64,000 nucleotides of DNA from Silene latifolia. Taxonomy: Eukaryota; Streptophyta; Magnoliopsida; Caryophyllales; Caryophyllaceae. This document shows, in pieces, positions 22,980-34,685 of this stretch. The translations under genes were made by a program, and so were the position numbers. The notes under the pieces were generated by a model. That model saw only the letters and a program-made list of their open reading frames with translations, did not search any database and was not told the origin of the DNA. The first letter of the stretch is position 1; each line of letters starts with the position of its first letter. The stretch is taken from NCBI RefSeq assembly GCF_048544455.1, contig NC_133537.1:306751738-306815737 (forward strand), given 5' to 3'.

Positions 22980-23273
22980 AAATAAAGTTTCATTAGTTAC
23001 AACAGTCCCTAATAAATACTTAAATTTGCAAAATAATATTTCTTAATAAAAATAGTACTAACTTAAGTGCTTAGCCATTAACTCGAAAGCAACCCGACCC
23101 AAAATGACTCATACCCGAAAATGACCCGACAACAGGTCACCCGAAATTGATCCGAAACCCGAAAGTGACCCGACCTGACCCAACCCGACCCGGAATATAT
23201 GGCAGACCCGAAATGACCCGACCCAAAATGACCCGAACCGTACCCGACCCGAGTGACCTGTTTTGCCAGGTCT
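22665..23273. mobile_element. ACCCGA-rich non-autonomous TIR element
   Basis: Inverted ends AGACCTGGAAAAATGGGTCA and TGACCTGTTTTGCCAGGTCT. Both arms are made of degenerate GACCCGA / ACCCGAAATG units, tens of copies in all, around an AT-rich core. The layout of short TIR plus dense short subterminal repeats matches the element at 2205-2802 and points to a hAT-type non-autonomous family. It is nested inside the poly(A) retroposon. Confidence 0.6.
22935..22977. repeat. (TA)n microsatellite
   Basis: About 21 uninterrupted TA units in the AT-rich core of the ACCCGA element. Confidence 0.95.
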
Positions 23274-23959
23274 AGGTGGGTTGTTCTTTTCCTTTGCTTT
23301 GTGTTAATCTGTGTAGTGGTTGGTTTGGGCTGTGTTGTTCGGGACTTCGGGGTTAGTTTGTGGGTGTTGGGAGGGTTGGATGCGGTGATTCTCCTCTAAT
23401 TTCAATGTCGTCGTTTAATTTTATTTTCATCATGTTTTTACAAATAATCTCCCTTTATGGGACTCTCCGATAGGACTAGTTATGTTATATGGAATAACGG
23501 CCTTTCAAAGGCGTTGTTGGTAGTAATTGGTGGAAGTTTGATCGGGGGAGCTTTCTTGCCTTTCTTATCACCTTACCTGCTTCCTTTGGTTGTTGGCCTT
23601 TGGACTGTTGGGGCCGATCACCACGCTGTAGGAGATTTTTCTCCACTGAAGACAAGCTTGTTCAGCTCGTTTCCTTTCTTTCTATGCTCTTGTGGCGTAA
23701 GGGCACATTGGCTCGTCTCGTTGGCTCATGGAAGTTGTTAGTATTGCCGATGATTTAGATTAAGTTTCTCATTGCCATTCTACCTCATCTTAACAACTTG
23801 TCACAAGTCGTTTCTTTTGTCATGAGACGGTGTTAGTTTTATTAGATTTATGGTTTGCTTTTCTCTTAGCCACTGTTCAATGTAATATTATTAAGATTGC
23901 TCATGCTATAGTTATGTCTATAGCTTAAGCTAGCAATCTTTTTCATTCTGACAAAAAAA

Positions 23960-24463
23960 AACCTCCTTCCCACACTAATCCCACATAGCGCACATCTCAC
24001 TCACATCTTCACCAAGACACCAACCATTTGAAAGGAGAATCAGACAAGTCGATATATGTCGGAGAGTTTTTTTGTGAAGTTGTGATAACTTCATATAATG
24101 AATCGGCTACATGTTAGTGATTTTGATCACAAAGACATTTAAGTGCATTTGGGTTTTCATGTCAAAGTTGGTTTGAGCTCGGAATCAATATAATGTGCGT
24201 AGGAGAGTACGGAGTGTACGCTCATATAATCGGAATTGTCTACTTCATGTGTTATGGGGATAAAGTGGTGATAAAATATAATTTATCATGTTTAAGACAG
24301 GTTACTTAGTGTTTACGTTGAATATTACATTCCCTTATCAGAGTTAGGCTCTTTGGATCGATAATGGAAACAATCAGTACTCCGTATAAATTTGGAACAA
24401 GGAAATTGAATTGATACAATTTCTACGTGTGAAACATTTTGGGTATTTGGCGGTTGTTCTTAA
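23960..24463. other. Intergenic spacer
   Basis: About 500 bp of AT-rich sequence following the retroposon's right target-site copy. I see no gene or clear repeat. Confidence 0.4.
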
Positions 24464-24918
24464 CTAGTTTAGATCTCGTGCAAAATGCACGGTTTTTTTA
24501 GATTATAAATATGTAGAGAAATTAAAACATTTAGCAATTTAACAGTCAGAGATAAAAATCACATTAATTTTTATATTCGTGTTGTATTAAGAGGTAAAAA
24601 ATTTTATTAAAAAAAGAGGTAAAAATTATTTTGGTAAGAGGTAAAAATTACAATAACTTTTTAAATTTAATGTTGTAGTCTATAATTCTTAAATATCTGA
24701 TACGTTCATGATTAAAATTTGATAGTAAATATTAATAAAATTTATAGTAGTCTGACATTATATGATACTACATCACACCTAAAATGTGTAGTAGTCCAAA
24801 ATGATTCTTAGAATATACTCCGTATTTCTCTACAAAGATTGACGTATACGAGTTAAAGAGCATATGTAAGGCCTACATTTATATAAAATATTCAAAAATG
24901 ATAGGCCCAATTTATAGA
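24464..24918 (-). mobile_element. Small non-autonomous Helitron A
   Basis: Read on the minus strand it starts TCTATAAATTGGGCC. It ends with a hairpin (CGTGCA, loop TTT, TGCACG), then AGATCTAAACTAG. The TC start, the near-terminal GC hairpin and the CTAG end are Helitron signatures. The base before TC is A and the base after CTAG is T, as expected for AT-target insertion. At 455 bp it codes for nothing. Its 3' end resembles that of the large Helitron in this window (ACCGTGCA...CTAG), so that family could have mobilised it (inference). Confidence 0.65.
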
Positions 24919-24923
24919 TTAAA

Positions 24924-26058
24924 CTAGTTTAGAACCCGTACAAAATTACACGGACTTGTATAGATAAGATTTTATAATTTTATATTGATATCATTATAGT
25001 AATAAGGGTATATAACATTTTACGTAAATGATCTACAATAGATTAAAATTAATTTGTTGCTTTAGTGCGTTAACCATAAACTGATTCAACATTGACATGC
25101 AGGATTGACCTATAAAAAGAGAAAGCTATATTATATTTTTTGCCGGAAATCCGCAAAGGATTAACAAAAAGAATTAGGGTGATGCTCAATCATGGACACA
25201 AATGACCATTTTACCCCCTTTTATTTTAATTCCAAAATTTTCAATTTTCTCTCTATTCTATTCCACCACCTCCCCCCTCCTGCCACCACCTTGTCATTGC
25301 CCTTCCCGGCCTCAGCTTGCCGCCAACCACAGATTGATCGACCACCTCAGGCCATCAATGTCGACCATCTCAGGCCACCATCATCGACCATTTGCCTCGG
25401 ACTTTTTGCTTCAAGCCTCAAATCGATCACCACCATCCTCTACGACCTAACACTTACCCACGACCACCAACCTCGCTTACACCAGCCCCATGACAACCCC
25501 ATCCCACGGCCCCACACTTTCGCAAACGCCGCCCTACCCTCTGCCCTCCCGGCGACTAGTCACCCCGACCCCAGCCACAACTTATTCTATAAAATCCTAG
25601 TTGTAAAACTAAGCCCAATCAATTTGAATTTAGGTAATTTTGAAGCAAAAAAGTGATGCATTGAGAACAATAATTTGTTCAATATATGAATTAAGTATAT
25701 CATTTATGAATTTGGTAGGATTTTATTAATTTGTTAGAGGAAGAGAAGAAGAGAGAAGACAAGAGAACTTTTTTTAGGTCTCTAGGCAAATGGCATACTA
25801 TGGAAAATCAATGGAAAAAGGTCCATGATAGAATAAAACACGTACATGAGAGAGCAAGCACGAAGAATTATATATACTCCCTATCAATTATTTATTTACT
25901 TTTTTTTTTTAAGTCTTTGAGTGATATTTTAATCAAAGGTAAACATATAATTGAGACGAAGGAGTAACACAAATTGATGGATCACTGGAATGCTCCCCTA
26001 TAAGCAGTTTTGGCCTGTGAATTTAGGATCGCCTCATAAAAACTGGTAAGTATATAGA
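24924..26058 (-). mobile_element. Candidate non-autonomous Helitron B
   Basis: On the minus strand a start TCTATATACTTACC (plus-strand end 26058) pairs with an end that carries an imperfect hairpin (CCGTGTA ... TGTACGG) and TTCTAAACTAG (plus-strand 24924-24927). The flanks are A and T as for Helitrons. It begins five bases after Helitron A. The interior holds a C-rich, proline-rich open frame of 154 codons on the plus strand (25192-25656) of unknown origin, perhaps captured sequence. The left (3') end is more convincing than the right. Confidence 0.45.
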
Positions 26059-27591
26059 TGCACTTCCAAAATCAAATTAAACCGAAGATCATAAATGTAG
26101 GGTGCGAACGAATATTTTAAGGATGTATTATTAAAGCCGATGTTCCAGGGAAATAAAAGGACTAAGAAGACCAATAAAAAAAGGTCAAGTGTGTATAACC
26201 ATCAATCTTTTACCCTTATATGAAAATGAATATACCAACTTAATCATACATCTATATCATTTTTTTTAATAAAATGAAAGTTGGTATTAGAAAATCAAAA
26301 ACTTTTCGAACAATATTAATCATTAACACTATCCTGGTATTTAAGACGACTCTCACAATAGATTATAATAGAAGGGAACTAAAAGAAGGTTGTAAAACAT
26401 CGTAAGTTAAGACGATATTAAGTTAGACATACTCCCAAAAATTAATCTACATTTCGTTACATTGAAGATCTCTTATGTAAAATTTTCATATCTTTTGCCG
26501 ATCCGATCCAATACAAAATATTTAAAAAGAATTCACAAAAGTTGCCGGAAATAGGTACTTAAGAAAAAGTAGGGTACGTAATTGGCATGCACAATAGTCA
26601 ATGAACTCTGATGCAGGAGCATTAGAAAAAAATGAAAATGAAGTCTTGATTAGTCGAAATGTAACTCACATTTCCGAAGGTTTCAAAATGGGTTCAAGTC
26701 AAGTGAACATGATGGTAACTTAGAAGCAAGGCATTGACTAGTTAACTTGACAGGGGTTTCAAGGAAGGACAACGAAGTTGAAACACGGAGGTCAATGCTG
26801 TTGACCATACACGGTGTTGAAGTTGGTTATGGAGTAGTTACTCTACAATCCTTAGTTTCCTAATTTCAGTTTTCCTAATTCTAGTTTAATAAGTTTAAGA
26901 TAGTTGTTATTTATTTCCTTGTTTTCTTTCTTAATCCTAGCAAGATAAAATAAGACAATTGTGCCATCTTTCCTAATCAATTTAGGACGTTTTAGGACAG
27001 CTTTAGAGCTGCTAGAAGTCGGTCTATTTAGTATAAATAAAGGTCATTGTATTCAGTTTTATGGATTCAAGTTGAGAGATTAATACAAGAGTTCTTGTTA
27101 GTTCTAATTGCTTGCGAGTTATTAGATTATTATTTCGTTCTTGCGAGGGTGGGATAATACATATTCAGTCTTGCGAGGATGAGTGCTAGTTGTGAGTTGA
27201 ATCGAATTTCTTGCAAGGAAGGAAAGCAATTCGCTTCATATCTTGTTATTTTCATTTCTCAGATATAAAATAAAAAAAGCACGCACACTTTTATTCCGTT
27301 GCGTATTTCTTTAAACTAACACAAAAATCGTACTTATTTTACATCAAACTCAAACTTGAGCACCAAAACAACTTTTTTAAAATAAACTGCGTGAAGTTAT
27401 ACTACAAAGTAAAGAATTTAGTAAAAGATCATAATGAAGTAGAGTGGCAAAATCATATTAAAACCTACAATTCACATTTATCCTTTTTATATCCTAAAAT
27501 GAAATGATAAAACGTAAAAATATTAATTAAAATCGTTGATGGAAATTATGATGAACAAATACCTCGAAAAAACTTGCACCTTTGTGAAAAG
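26059..27591. repeat. AT-rich region with a probable LTR relic (about 26830-27255)
   Basis: No gene is seen. Around 27030 there is TATAAATAAAGGTCATTGTA followed by transcript-like sequence with three CTTGCGAG blocks (27111-27175) and an LTR-like run to TTTCATTTCTCA (27255). This resembles the promoter-R-U5 half of a plant LTR, but neither a start nor a target duplication could be fixed. The remaining part shows nothing I can name. Confidence 0.3.
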
Positions 27592-28851
27592 TGATGAGTC
27601 ATAATTATATACATATTTATGCCCCCCTAGTTACTTTTGATACGGTTTTCGTGCTAGTTTATATTAATTACATGCATTTTATGCTAGAATGTCGATACTT
27701 CCGCTATTCAGTGTTTAATGCAGGAATGATGCATTTGTAGAGCAAAGGAATGAAATGAGCACCGCGGAGTGGTCATGAAAGAATACACGGAGCGTGGCAC
27801 GAGAATCTAGAAGAATAAAGGAAGAGAAGTGAAGAAGACAGCATGAAGAAAAGAGCTGAAACAAGGAGAGTCCTCGATCAAGCCTAAGCAGACTCGATCA
27901 ACTGAGAAATGTACTCGATCGAGCGAGTACACCCAGGCTCGATCGAGTACACAATAGTTTCAGGGTTTTTTCCGCAATTACCTTCAGTCGGTTATGTTTT
28001 GCTATAAATACCCAATTCATACTCCATGTTATATTTACGCTTTATTTTACCTAGCTACGTAAAATTTACCCTAGGAAACTCTCTAGAAACTCTTAGGTTA
28101 GTTCTTTTATTATTATCTTCGGATCTACAACTCGTTCTACCTTAATTTGCTAAGGTATTATTAATCTTTCTTCAATAGTTATTCAATTGTTATTATTCTT
28201 ATTGCATGTCTTTAATCATGTCTTCTATTATTATTATTATTGTTGTTGTTCTTTCAATCATACGCAACTAATTTATTCATCTAGGGTGAATGGGGATCTA
28301 GGTTGTTAGAAGGGGGGTTAATTAATGAATTGATAGTTAAATTGCTTATTCGTTGTTGTTCAGTTTATTGTTTTTCATCTAGTTAGTTAATTACTGGCCA
28401 GGGTTAATTTACTAGTATAGCGAATTGAGACTTTCACCGACCGGGTTAGAATCAACATAGGCTGCGATAACTGAATAGAGATAATTTAATGATAGCGAAT
28501 GCATGTTAAATTAGATCTAAAGGGAATACTGAGTAGACCTATCATATAACCTTAAACAACGTAATTAGCTCTGTTAATGAATTAAATCTGACCCCTGGAT
28601 GACTACCTAGTGAACTTGATCCCTAGACTCTTCAATATTATTGAATTTGTCTTTATCTACATCGCAATTAGTTTTTAGCAACCCAATCAAATCCTTCAAG
28701 GACACGGTTAGTTTAAGACGAACTTAAATATTAGCAAATAGAACAATTAACTCGTCTCCCTGTGGATTCGGCCCTTTCTTGCCACTAGCTACCAGTTAGT
28801 AGTATTTTAGGATTTATTTTGATAGGCCAACGACTGAAAATAACCCTATCA
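27592..28851 (+). repeat. 5' LTR of the Athila-like element
   Basis: Begins TGATGAGTCATAATTA and ends ...AACCCTATCA, two bases or so before the tRNA-Asp primer site. It contains four CTCGATC[G/A]A motifs between 27870 and 27955, spaced 20-24 bp. Confidence 0.7.
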
Positions 28852-28855
28852 AATT

Positions 28856-28873
28856 TGGCGCCGTTGCCGGGGA
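28856..28873 (+). promoter_or_regulatory. Primer-binding site, tRNA-Asp type
   Basis: TGGCGCCGTTGCCGGGGA is complementary to the 3' end of plant tRNA-Asp, the usual primer of Athila-type elements. Confidence 0.85.
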
Positions 28874-28965
28874 GGCAACAATTTTTCTGTTTGTTTTTGT
28901 CTTTTTGTCTCAAGGAGCATCAGTTCCTTGAGATAATTTGATATTTTTCTTGTTGTTTTCGTGTA

Positions 28966-31900
28966 TGCCCAGGTCTAATAGGTCGGAGATTGTACCTTTT
29001 GATCCCGAGTCTGAGAATACTTTTCGCTATAGATGAAAATTTCAAAGAGAAGTAAGTTAAGTGGAAGACTTGAGTACACTTGACTACGAACGGTTTACTT
29101 TCGCAGAAGATTCGTCCTTTGAAGAGGACACATTAGTTTCTGCACCTGTTATTTCTACAACATTAAAGATGCCGACCTTGGCAAGTCATACTGAACCCAC
29201 CATTGATTCTATTTCTAAAGGCTTTAAGCTCCCTACCACTGATAAAGGGATCTTTGAGATCAAACCGTCTTACATAAGCCTGGTAGAGCGAAATTTATTT
29301 GGAGGAAGAGCTGGTGAGGACCCTGCCAATCACATGGAGAAATTTGTCACATATTACTGTTCTATTCCCTTGACTGTTGGGGTGACTCATGATCAAGTCA
29401 AACAGACTCTTTTTCCTTTCTCTATGAGAGATGATGCAGCAGAATGGCTACGTGACTTGGATATGGAGACCATGCAATCACTGTGACACCCCTATATACC
29501 AAGGTTCCTTACCACTTACCAGGACCACCCTAGCATGAGAGACCGTCACCATCTCGATTTCCCGAGGCTAGTATATCAAAGTTACCATTCCAAAACAACA
29601 TTATTAAAGTATAAGGAATTAACGATTACATGTTCCAAAAACCAAACCAAATAAATGTTTACTACTACTCAAAACAACTGAAAGCTAAACAGCTAAACTC
29701 GTAACAACGGAAGCTAGACTCGAAGTAATGACTCCCCATCTCGTCCCCCAAGCTAAAGACCATCATCACCTGTCACAATCTGCTCACCATCCCCGAATGG
29801 ATCACCACAGATTTTACAAAACAATAACGACTACATAATCAAAATAAGACAAGTACGATAAAGATAAACAACTGTTCACAATCCACCTCCAACTCCCAAT
29901 CTCATCACATAACTAACTACACACTAAAGTGTGTAGCCCTGCCAGTGGGGGACCATAGCCTTACCCACCTAAAACCCGCTCATCAACGAGCGATAACCCT
30001 GTTCATTAATGTGCACATCCCCTCCTGTGGCGGGTTCCACAGAGGGCGAAACTAGGGCGTGAAGCCACTCCCGCAAGCGACTCCACTCAGCCGAGGACGC
30101 ACCTCGTGAACATCATCATCAACCATCACAACTCCAACACCAAACACCAATCCAACAACAGCAGATAATCACAATATCAATCATACAAACAATTACCACA
30201 CAATCTTAAATCAATTAAACAGTAAACCGAGTAGGGAAACCCTACCTTCTCGCAATCTGTTATGCCGCAGCCAAGCATACAAATGCACAACGAGTAACAA
30301 ATCATCACCTACAACAACGATAATCAATAATCAACAACACATACGATGACCAAAACCCTAAACCCCCAAATTAACCCAAACTAGGGTTTGCTAACTTATA
30401 AGAACAACAATAGATCGACAAGGATAAGACACTTACTACGACAATTGACACGAAATAAGATGCTAGAACCCATAATCGACGACCTTTGCCTTGTAATTGA
30501 TGAAGATGATTAGAGGAGAATGAAATGTAGTTTAGGTTTTGGAAGAAATGATTTTTGAAACTGACAAACGACTTATATATAATCTCTAATCATTTTAATC
30601 AAAACTGCGGAAATAACCCGTAACAGACCGGGTACTCGGCCGAGTATAGAGTATACTCGGCCGAGTATCCCCTACTCGGCCGAGTATCCCCTACTCGGTC
30701 GAGTATTACCATACTCGGCCGAGTTTTCCTGGACAGTAGCCTGACCATAAACACACGACGCATTACTCGGCCGAGTAAGCCATATTCGGCCGAGTAACAG
30801 ACTTAGAAAACCGCAGTATTACAATCACTAACTGGAATTCACTAGCTCTTGCATTCTACTAGAGATATTTCCCTCCACAGAAGACAAATAATCTAAGGAG
30901 CCAGATTACGAGTTTTAAACAAGGTCCTACTGAAGACCTTAAAGAAGTATGGGTTCGCTTTAAAAGATTGATTTGTTCAGTCCCTCACCATGGCTTCGAA
31001 ATTTGGTTTCTTTGCAACCAATTTTATAGTGGGTTGTATGATGATCATCGAGCCTTGCCAGATTCTTCAACTAATGGGAGGTTCCAGGACAATACTAATG
31101 ATGATAATGCATGGAAATTGATTGATCAGATAGCTACCCACACTACTGAGTATGGTAACCTCAGAGGTAGTAAGAGAGGTGGTGGTTTAGATAGTGTTGT
31201 TGCGGCACAGCTGGAGGCCTTAACTGCTCAAATAGCCGAGTTAAAGACATCTCAGTCTTTGGGTAATAAGCAAGAAATGGTTCATATGGTTCAACAAGAA
31301 GTGTCTTGCGAGAGATTTAGGATTGATGGCCACACTACGGCCAAATGTATGAGTACAATTGAACAAGTTTATGTTTTTAGGTCTTTCAAGCAAGGTACTC
31401 CCTATTCTGACTTCTTCCCTAAAAGAGGTCAGAATGTATTCAATCAAGCCCCGCAGCAGAATGCTTATATCATTCCTCAAAATCGTGGTAATCAACCACA
31501 AGGGACTTTTGTTAGGAAAAATCAAGGAGGTTTTCAACAAATGCAACCTCCTCCACAAGCTCCTAGCAATGACATGACTGAGATGAAAGCTTTGTTGCAG
31601 CAGAGTTTGCTAATTCAACAAAAGCAAACGGCTCAAATTTCTGAACTTAAAGCTCATAACAAGATGTTGGATACTCAAGTTGCTCAAATGGCGGTTCAAA
31701 ATCCTTCAAAACAACCCGGCAATCTTCCTCTCAAGGTAAACAAGCACATGAACAAGTTAATGTTATTTTATTGAGGAGCGGTACTCCTTATCAAAGTCCG
31801 GATGTGCCCATTGATGAAGATGAGGTCCCTTAGATGCATCCTAAGGGATTGGGTAGTCTTGAGTTAAGTGATGACGAGAAAGAATTAAGCAAGGATCAAA

Positions 31901-33199
31901 CACGGCATAAGAAAAAAAGGCGAAAACGCGAGGAATACAGTGTGTACTCGATCGAGTACAAGCGGGCTCGATCGAGGACACCCCCCAGAATTCAATTTTT
32001 CCAGTGTTTCTGCTATGGCATTGGAAGAAAATAGGATCTCGATCGAGTAACACTGGGCTCGATCGAGTACACCTTGTAAGTGATGACGGTGTTTCTAAAA
32101 CGACTATTAAAGCAAAAGAAGTCGAGCCAATTAAAATCCAACTAACTTTTCCACACCGATTGCAGAAATCTAAGCTTGAACAACAGTTCGGGAGGTTCAT
32201 GGAAGTGTTAAAGAATCTTCAAGTAAGTGTTCTATTTACTAAATTGGTCACTCAAGTGCTGGCGTATGCTAAGTTTTTGAAAGAGATCTTATCAAAGAAG
32301 CGGTCTTTTGATGAAGTTGAGACGGTGGCATTCACTCAGGAGTGCGCGGCCGCATTGCAAGCTAACTCACCACCAAAGCTAGAGGATCCAGGGAGTTTTT
32401 CTATTCCTTGTCATATTGGTAGTTCAGCTATATATAAAGCCCTTTGTGATTTAGGGGCTAGTTTTAGTGTCATGCCGTATTCTATATGCAAAAAGTTAAA
32501 TATGGGTCAACTTCGCGTTACTAATATGACCTTACAAATGGCTGACAGATCTTTAAAGAGCCCATTAGGTGTCTTAGAAAATGTGCCAGTTAGAGTAGGG
32601 AAATATTTTATTCCAGTTGATTTCATTGTTATGGATATGGCCGAGGACTCACAAGTACCTATTATTCTTGGTAGACCGTTCCTTCACACTGCGGGAGCAC
32701 TCATAGATGTTAGGGATGGTAGTTTGACACTAAGGGTTGGGGATGACACTATTAAATTTTTTCTTGATAATGCTTTAAAGCGTCCCCTTTCAGTAGCTCC
32801 ATGTTATATGCTTAATGTTGTTGATCCACCTATTCATGAATCCTTTGCTTTATGTTTGGACAGTAATCAGTCCGACGCCCCTGCTGCTGCGTCAGGACCA
32901 TGGAGCAGGAGGTGGATGAGATAGAGGAGTTGATTTATGGAGATGAGCCTCATCCTGTGCCGATTTATAGCTTTGATGACAATGTTGACATAGAAGCTGG
33001 GCTGGATGCCTTGGAGGCCGAGATTTTTAGAGTGGAGTCCGATAAAGTTTTTGATGAAGCTTCTAGGATGGAGGAAGAGCCCTATCTCCTCCCCAAAGAT
33101 GCTGACTTGAAGAGCGATGAGCATGCTTGTTCATATTCTATATTAGACTTTGATTTTGATGAGCCAAAACTTTATTCGTTACTTATTTTCTTTATTTAG
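28966..33199 (+). pseudogene. gag-protease region of the Athila-like element
   Basis: Fossil coding region. The gag part lies at about 28966-31770, split by the solo LTR. It is recognisable from blocks such as DPANHMEKFVTYYCSIPLTV and FPFSMRDDAAEWL and from a Gln-rich tail. The protease part lies at about 32350-32800, with the Athila/Tat-type active-site block DLGASFSVMPYSICKKL and IILGRPFLHTAGALIDV. Between them is a low-complexity stretch containing paired CTCGATCGAG palindromes. Acidic sequence follows to about 33199. Broken by several lesions. Confidence 0.7.
29482..30823 (-). mobile_element. Solo LTR (1342 bp) inserted in Athila-like gag
   Basis: Bounded TGTGACACC...GTATTACA on the plus strand, with a 5 bp target duplication ATCAC at 29477-29481 and 30824-30828. 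Read on the minus strand it starts TGTAATACTGCGG, has a TATATAA promoter-like motif about 230 bp in, and ends GGTGTCACA. No internal sequence accompanies it, so the element was reduced to one LTR by recombination. Its U3 end holds seven TACTCGGCCGAGTA-type palindromes, six of them at 19-21 bp steps. It is younger than the Athila-like host. Confidence 0.85.
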
Positions 33200-34370
33200 A
33201 CTATTTATGGGTGCTACTTATGTCTTTGTGTAGCACATGCACTACTTTTTTATTTACTATTGCGTGCTTTAAGTTGTATTGATTATGCCTTGCATGACAT
33301 TGGTTTTTAAAGTGCATGAACCGCCCGTTGGATGAGTACTCGATCAAGTCCAGCCAGGCTCGGTCGAGTACCCTTGGTTTTTGGGTTTAAAACATAGTTG
33401 GCTTAGATGGAATTGCGCGGTTGGTATTTTTTCCCTATTTTTACAGCTGATTTTGGGGAACTCCTACGCTCTTACCCGGTATTCTCTTCCCTTGTATCTA
33501 CTTTTATTGTATTATCTCTAGTTATTTCTCATTCCTTTTGTTAGATGTGTCCTTTAGGTTGCTGGAAATTTGTGTGTGATTGCTATGTTGTAGGCGTCAT
33601 AATGAGAACACTGTGACATTTAGGTTTGGGGGAGGAGTCTTTAATTATGTTGTGTGATTTATTTATGTTGTGTGCATTTAAACCAAAAATCCTATAAAAA
33701 TTAAAAAATTTCAAAATATAAAAAACATGTTATTTCCTTTGTTTTAGGTCGAGTCTTGGTGAATTAAATAGCAATGATGTTAAATTGCATTGTTTTTGCA
33801 TTTGAATCCCAAATAGTTATCTGTGTACATTGTTTTGACCCGTTATTTATGAAAACAAAGCTCATAATTCAAGTCTTGACCGTAATTGACATGCCTTTTA
33901 CTAATTAGATTTGACACAATTATGTGGGTAAACTACTTAAATTCTGAGGTCTATAGAGTTTCCTGGGCCAGGAACATCAATAAACTGGTCTCATTTGTTA
34001 TTTAGGCTTGAGTGTGGTTCTCCTTGTGGAATGTGTAATATCAAGCTGCATAAGTGTGACATTAGTTTCTTAATTTTTGTGCGTTCATATGATTAAGTAC
34101 ATGAGGAAAGGCGGTTCTTACCTTTCAAATAAGCCATACATTATCCCTTTTGTTAGCCCGTTTGAACCCTTGTAGCCGTTCTATATCCCATCTAATGGCT
34201 ACAATCCAGAATTTACCTACCTTATCGGGACAGTCGATGTGGTTGTTTATCATGTCTATTTTGCTACTATGGTTGAGATTGGGCCTATTATTGTCAATTG
34301 TGGGTGTAGTAGAATTATTTAGCAATTGTGTTGTATCCTTTATTTTGAAAAAGAAGAAAATATGAAGCAA

Positions 34371-34456
34371 AAGAAAAGAAGAAAGAAAAAAAAGAAAGAA
34401 AAAAAGAAGAAAAAGAATTCGAAAAGTGAAAGAAAAGAAAGAAAAAGAAAAGAAAA
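34371..34456 (+). repeat. GAAA-rich purine tract
   Basis: An almost pure A/G run of about 85 bases (AAGAAAAGAA-like) in the 3' non-coding part of the Athila-like element. It is followed by two tandem copies of GCATATTAGTTGGAGAAATT-type sequence (34471 and 34504). Confidence 0.8.
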
Positions 34457-34546
34457 ATATATTGTGAATGCATATTAGTTGGAGAAATTTCTATATTATG
34501 AATGCGTATTAGTTGGAGAAATTTCTATCACATTAGATTGCATGCA

Positions 34547-34685
34547 TGTTTTTTTTGATGACGAGGGAGTTGAATCCCCCTCCGGACCCATACATTCCTG
34601 CACCACCACATGGACCATATAAGCCACCCCCTTTGGGGGCTGCAGTGGCCAAGTGATCATCGCCCCCACTGGCAGTCGAACCCGG
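34547..34685 (-). mobile_element. 5'-truncated tRNA-derived SINE
   Basis: On the minus strand it begins with CCGGGTTCGACTGCC, a pol III B-box-like block (GGTTCGANNCC type), and ends in an A-run (T8 at 34549-34556 on the plus strand). The flanks carry TTGCATGCA at 34538-34546 and 34686-34694. The upstream A-box part is missing, which fits 5' truncation. Confidence 0.6.

Larger units (their letters stand above)
21278..23959 (+). mobile_element. Poly(A)-tailed retroposon without recognisable RT (non-autonomous LINE-like)
   Basis: The 15 bp sequence AACCTCCTTCCCACA occurs at 21263-21277 and again at 23960-23974. The sequence between ends in an A-run (23952-23959). A long exact duplication plus a terminal A-run is the mark of target-primed reverse transcription. 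The body is pyrimidine-rich, which is common in plant LINE 5' regions. It contains two nested TIR elements (21325-21869 and 22665-23273), leaving about 1.5 kb of its own sequence. Open frames at 21369-21623, 22295-22714 and 23457-23741 show no known domain. It could be an internally deleted LINE or a processed transcript. Confidence 0.6.

Noticed and set aside
25192-25656. 154-codon proline-rich open frame
   Set aside because: C-rich low-complexity sequence inside a probable Helitron, with no domain and an unlikely codon pattern. Not called as a gene.
34665-34685. Possible tRNA gene from a B-box-like motif
   Set aside because: No cloverleaf or A-box is present. The motif belongs to a 5'-truncated SINE with a poly(A) and target duplications.
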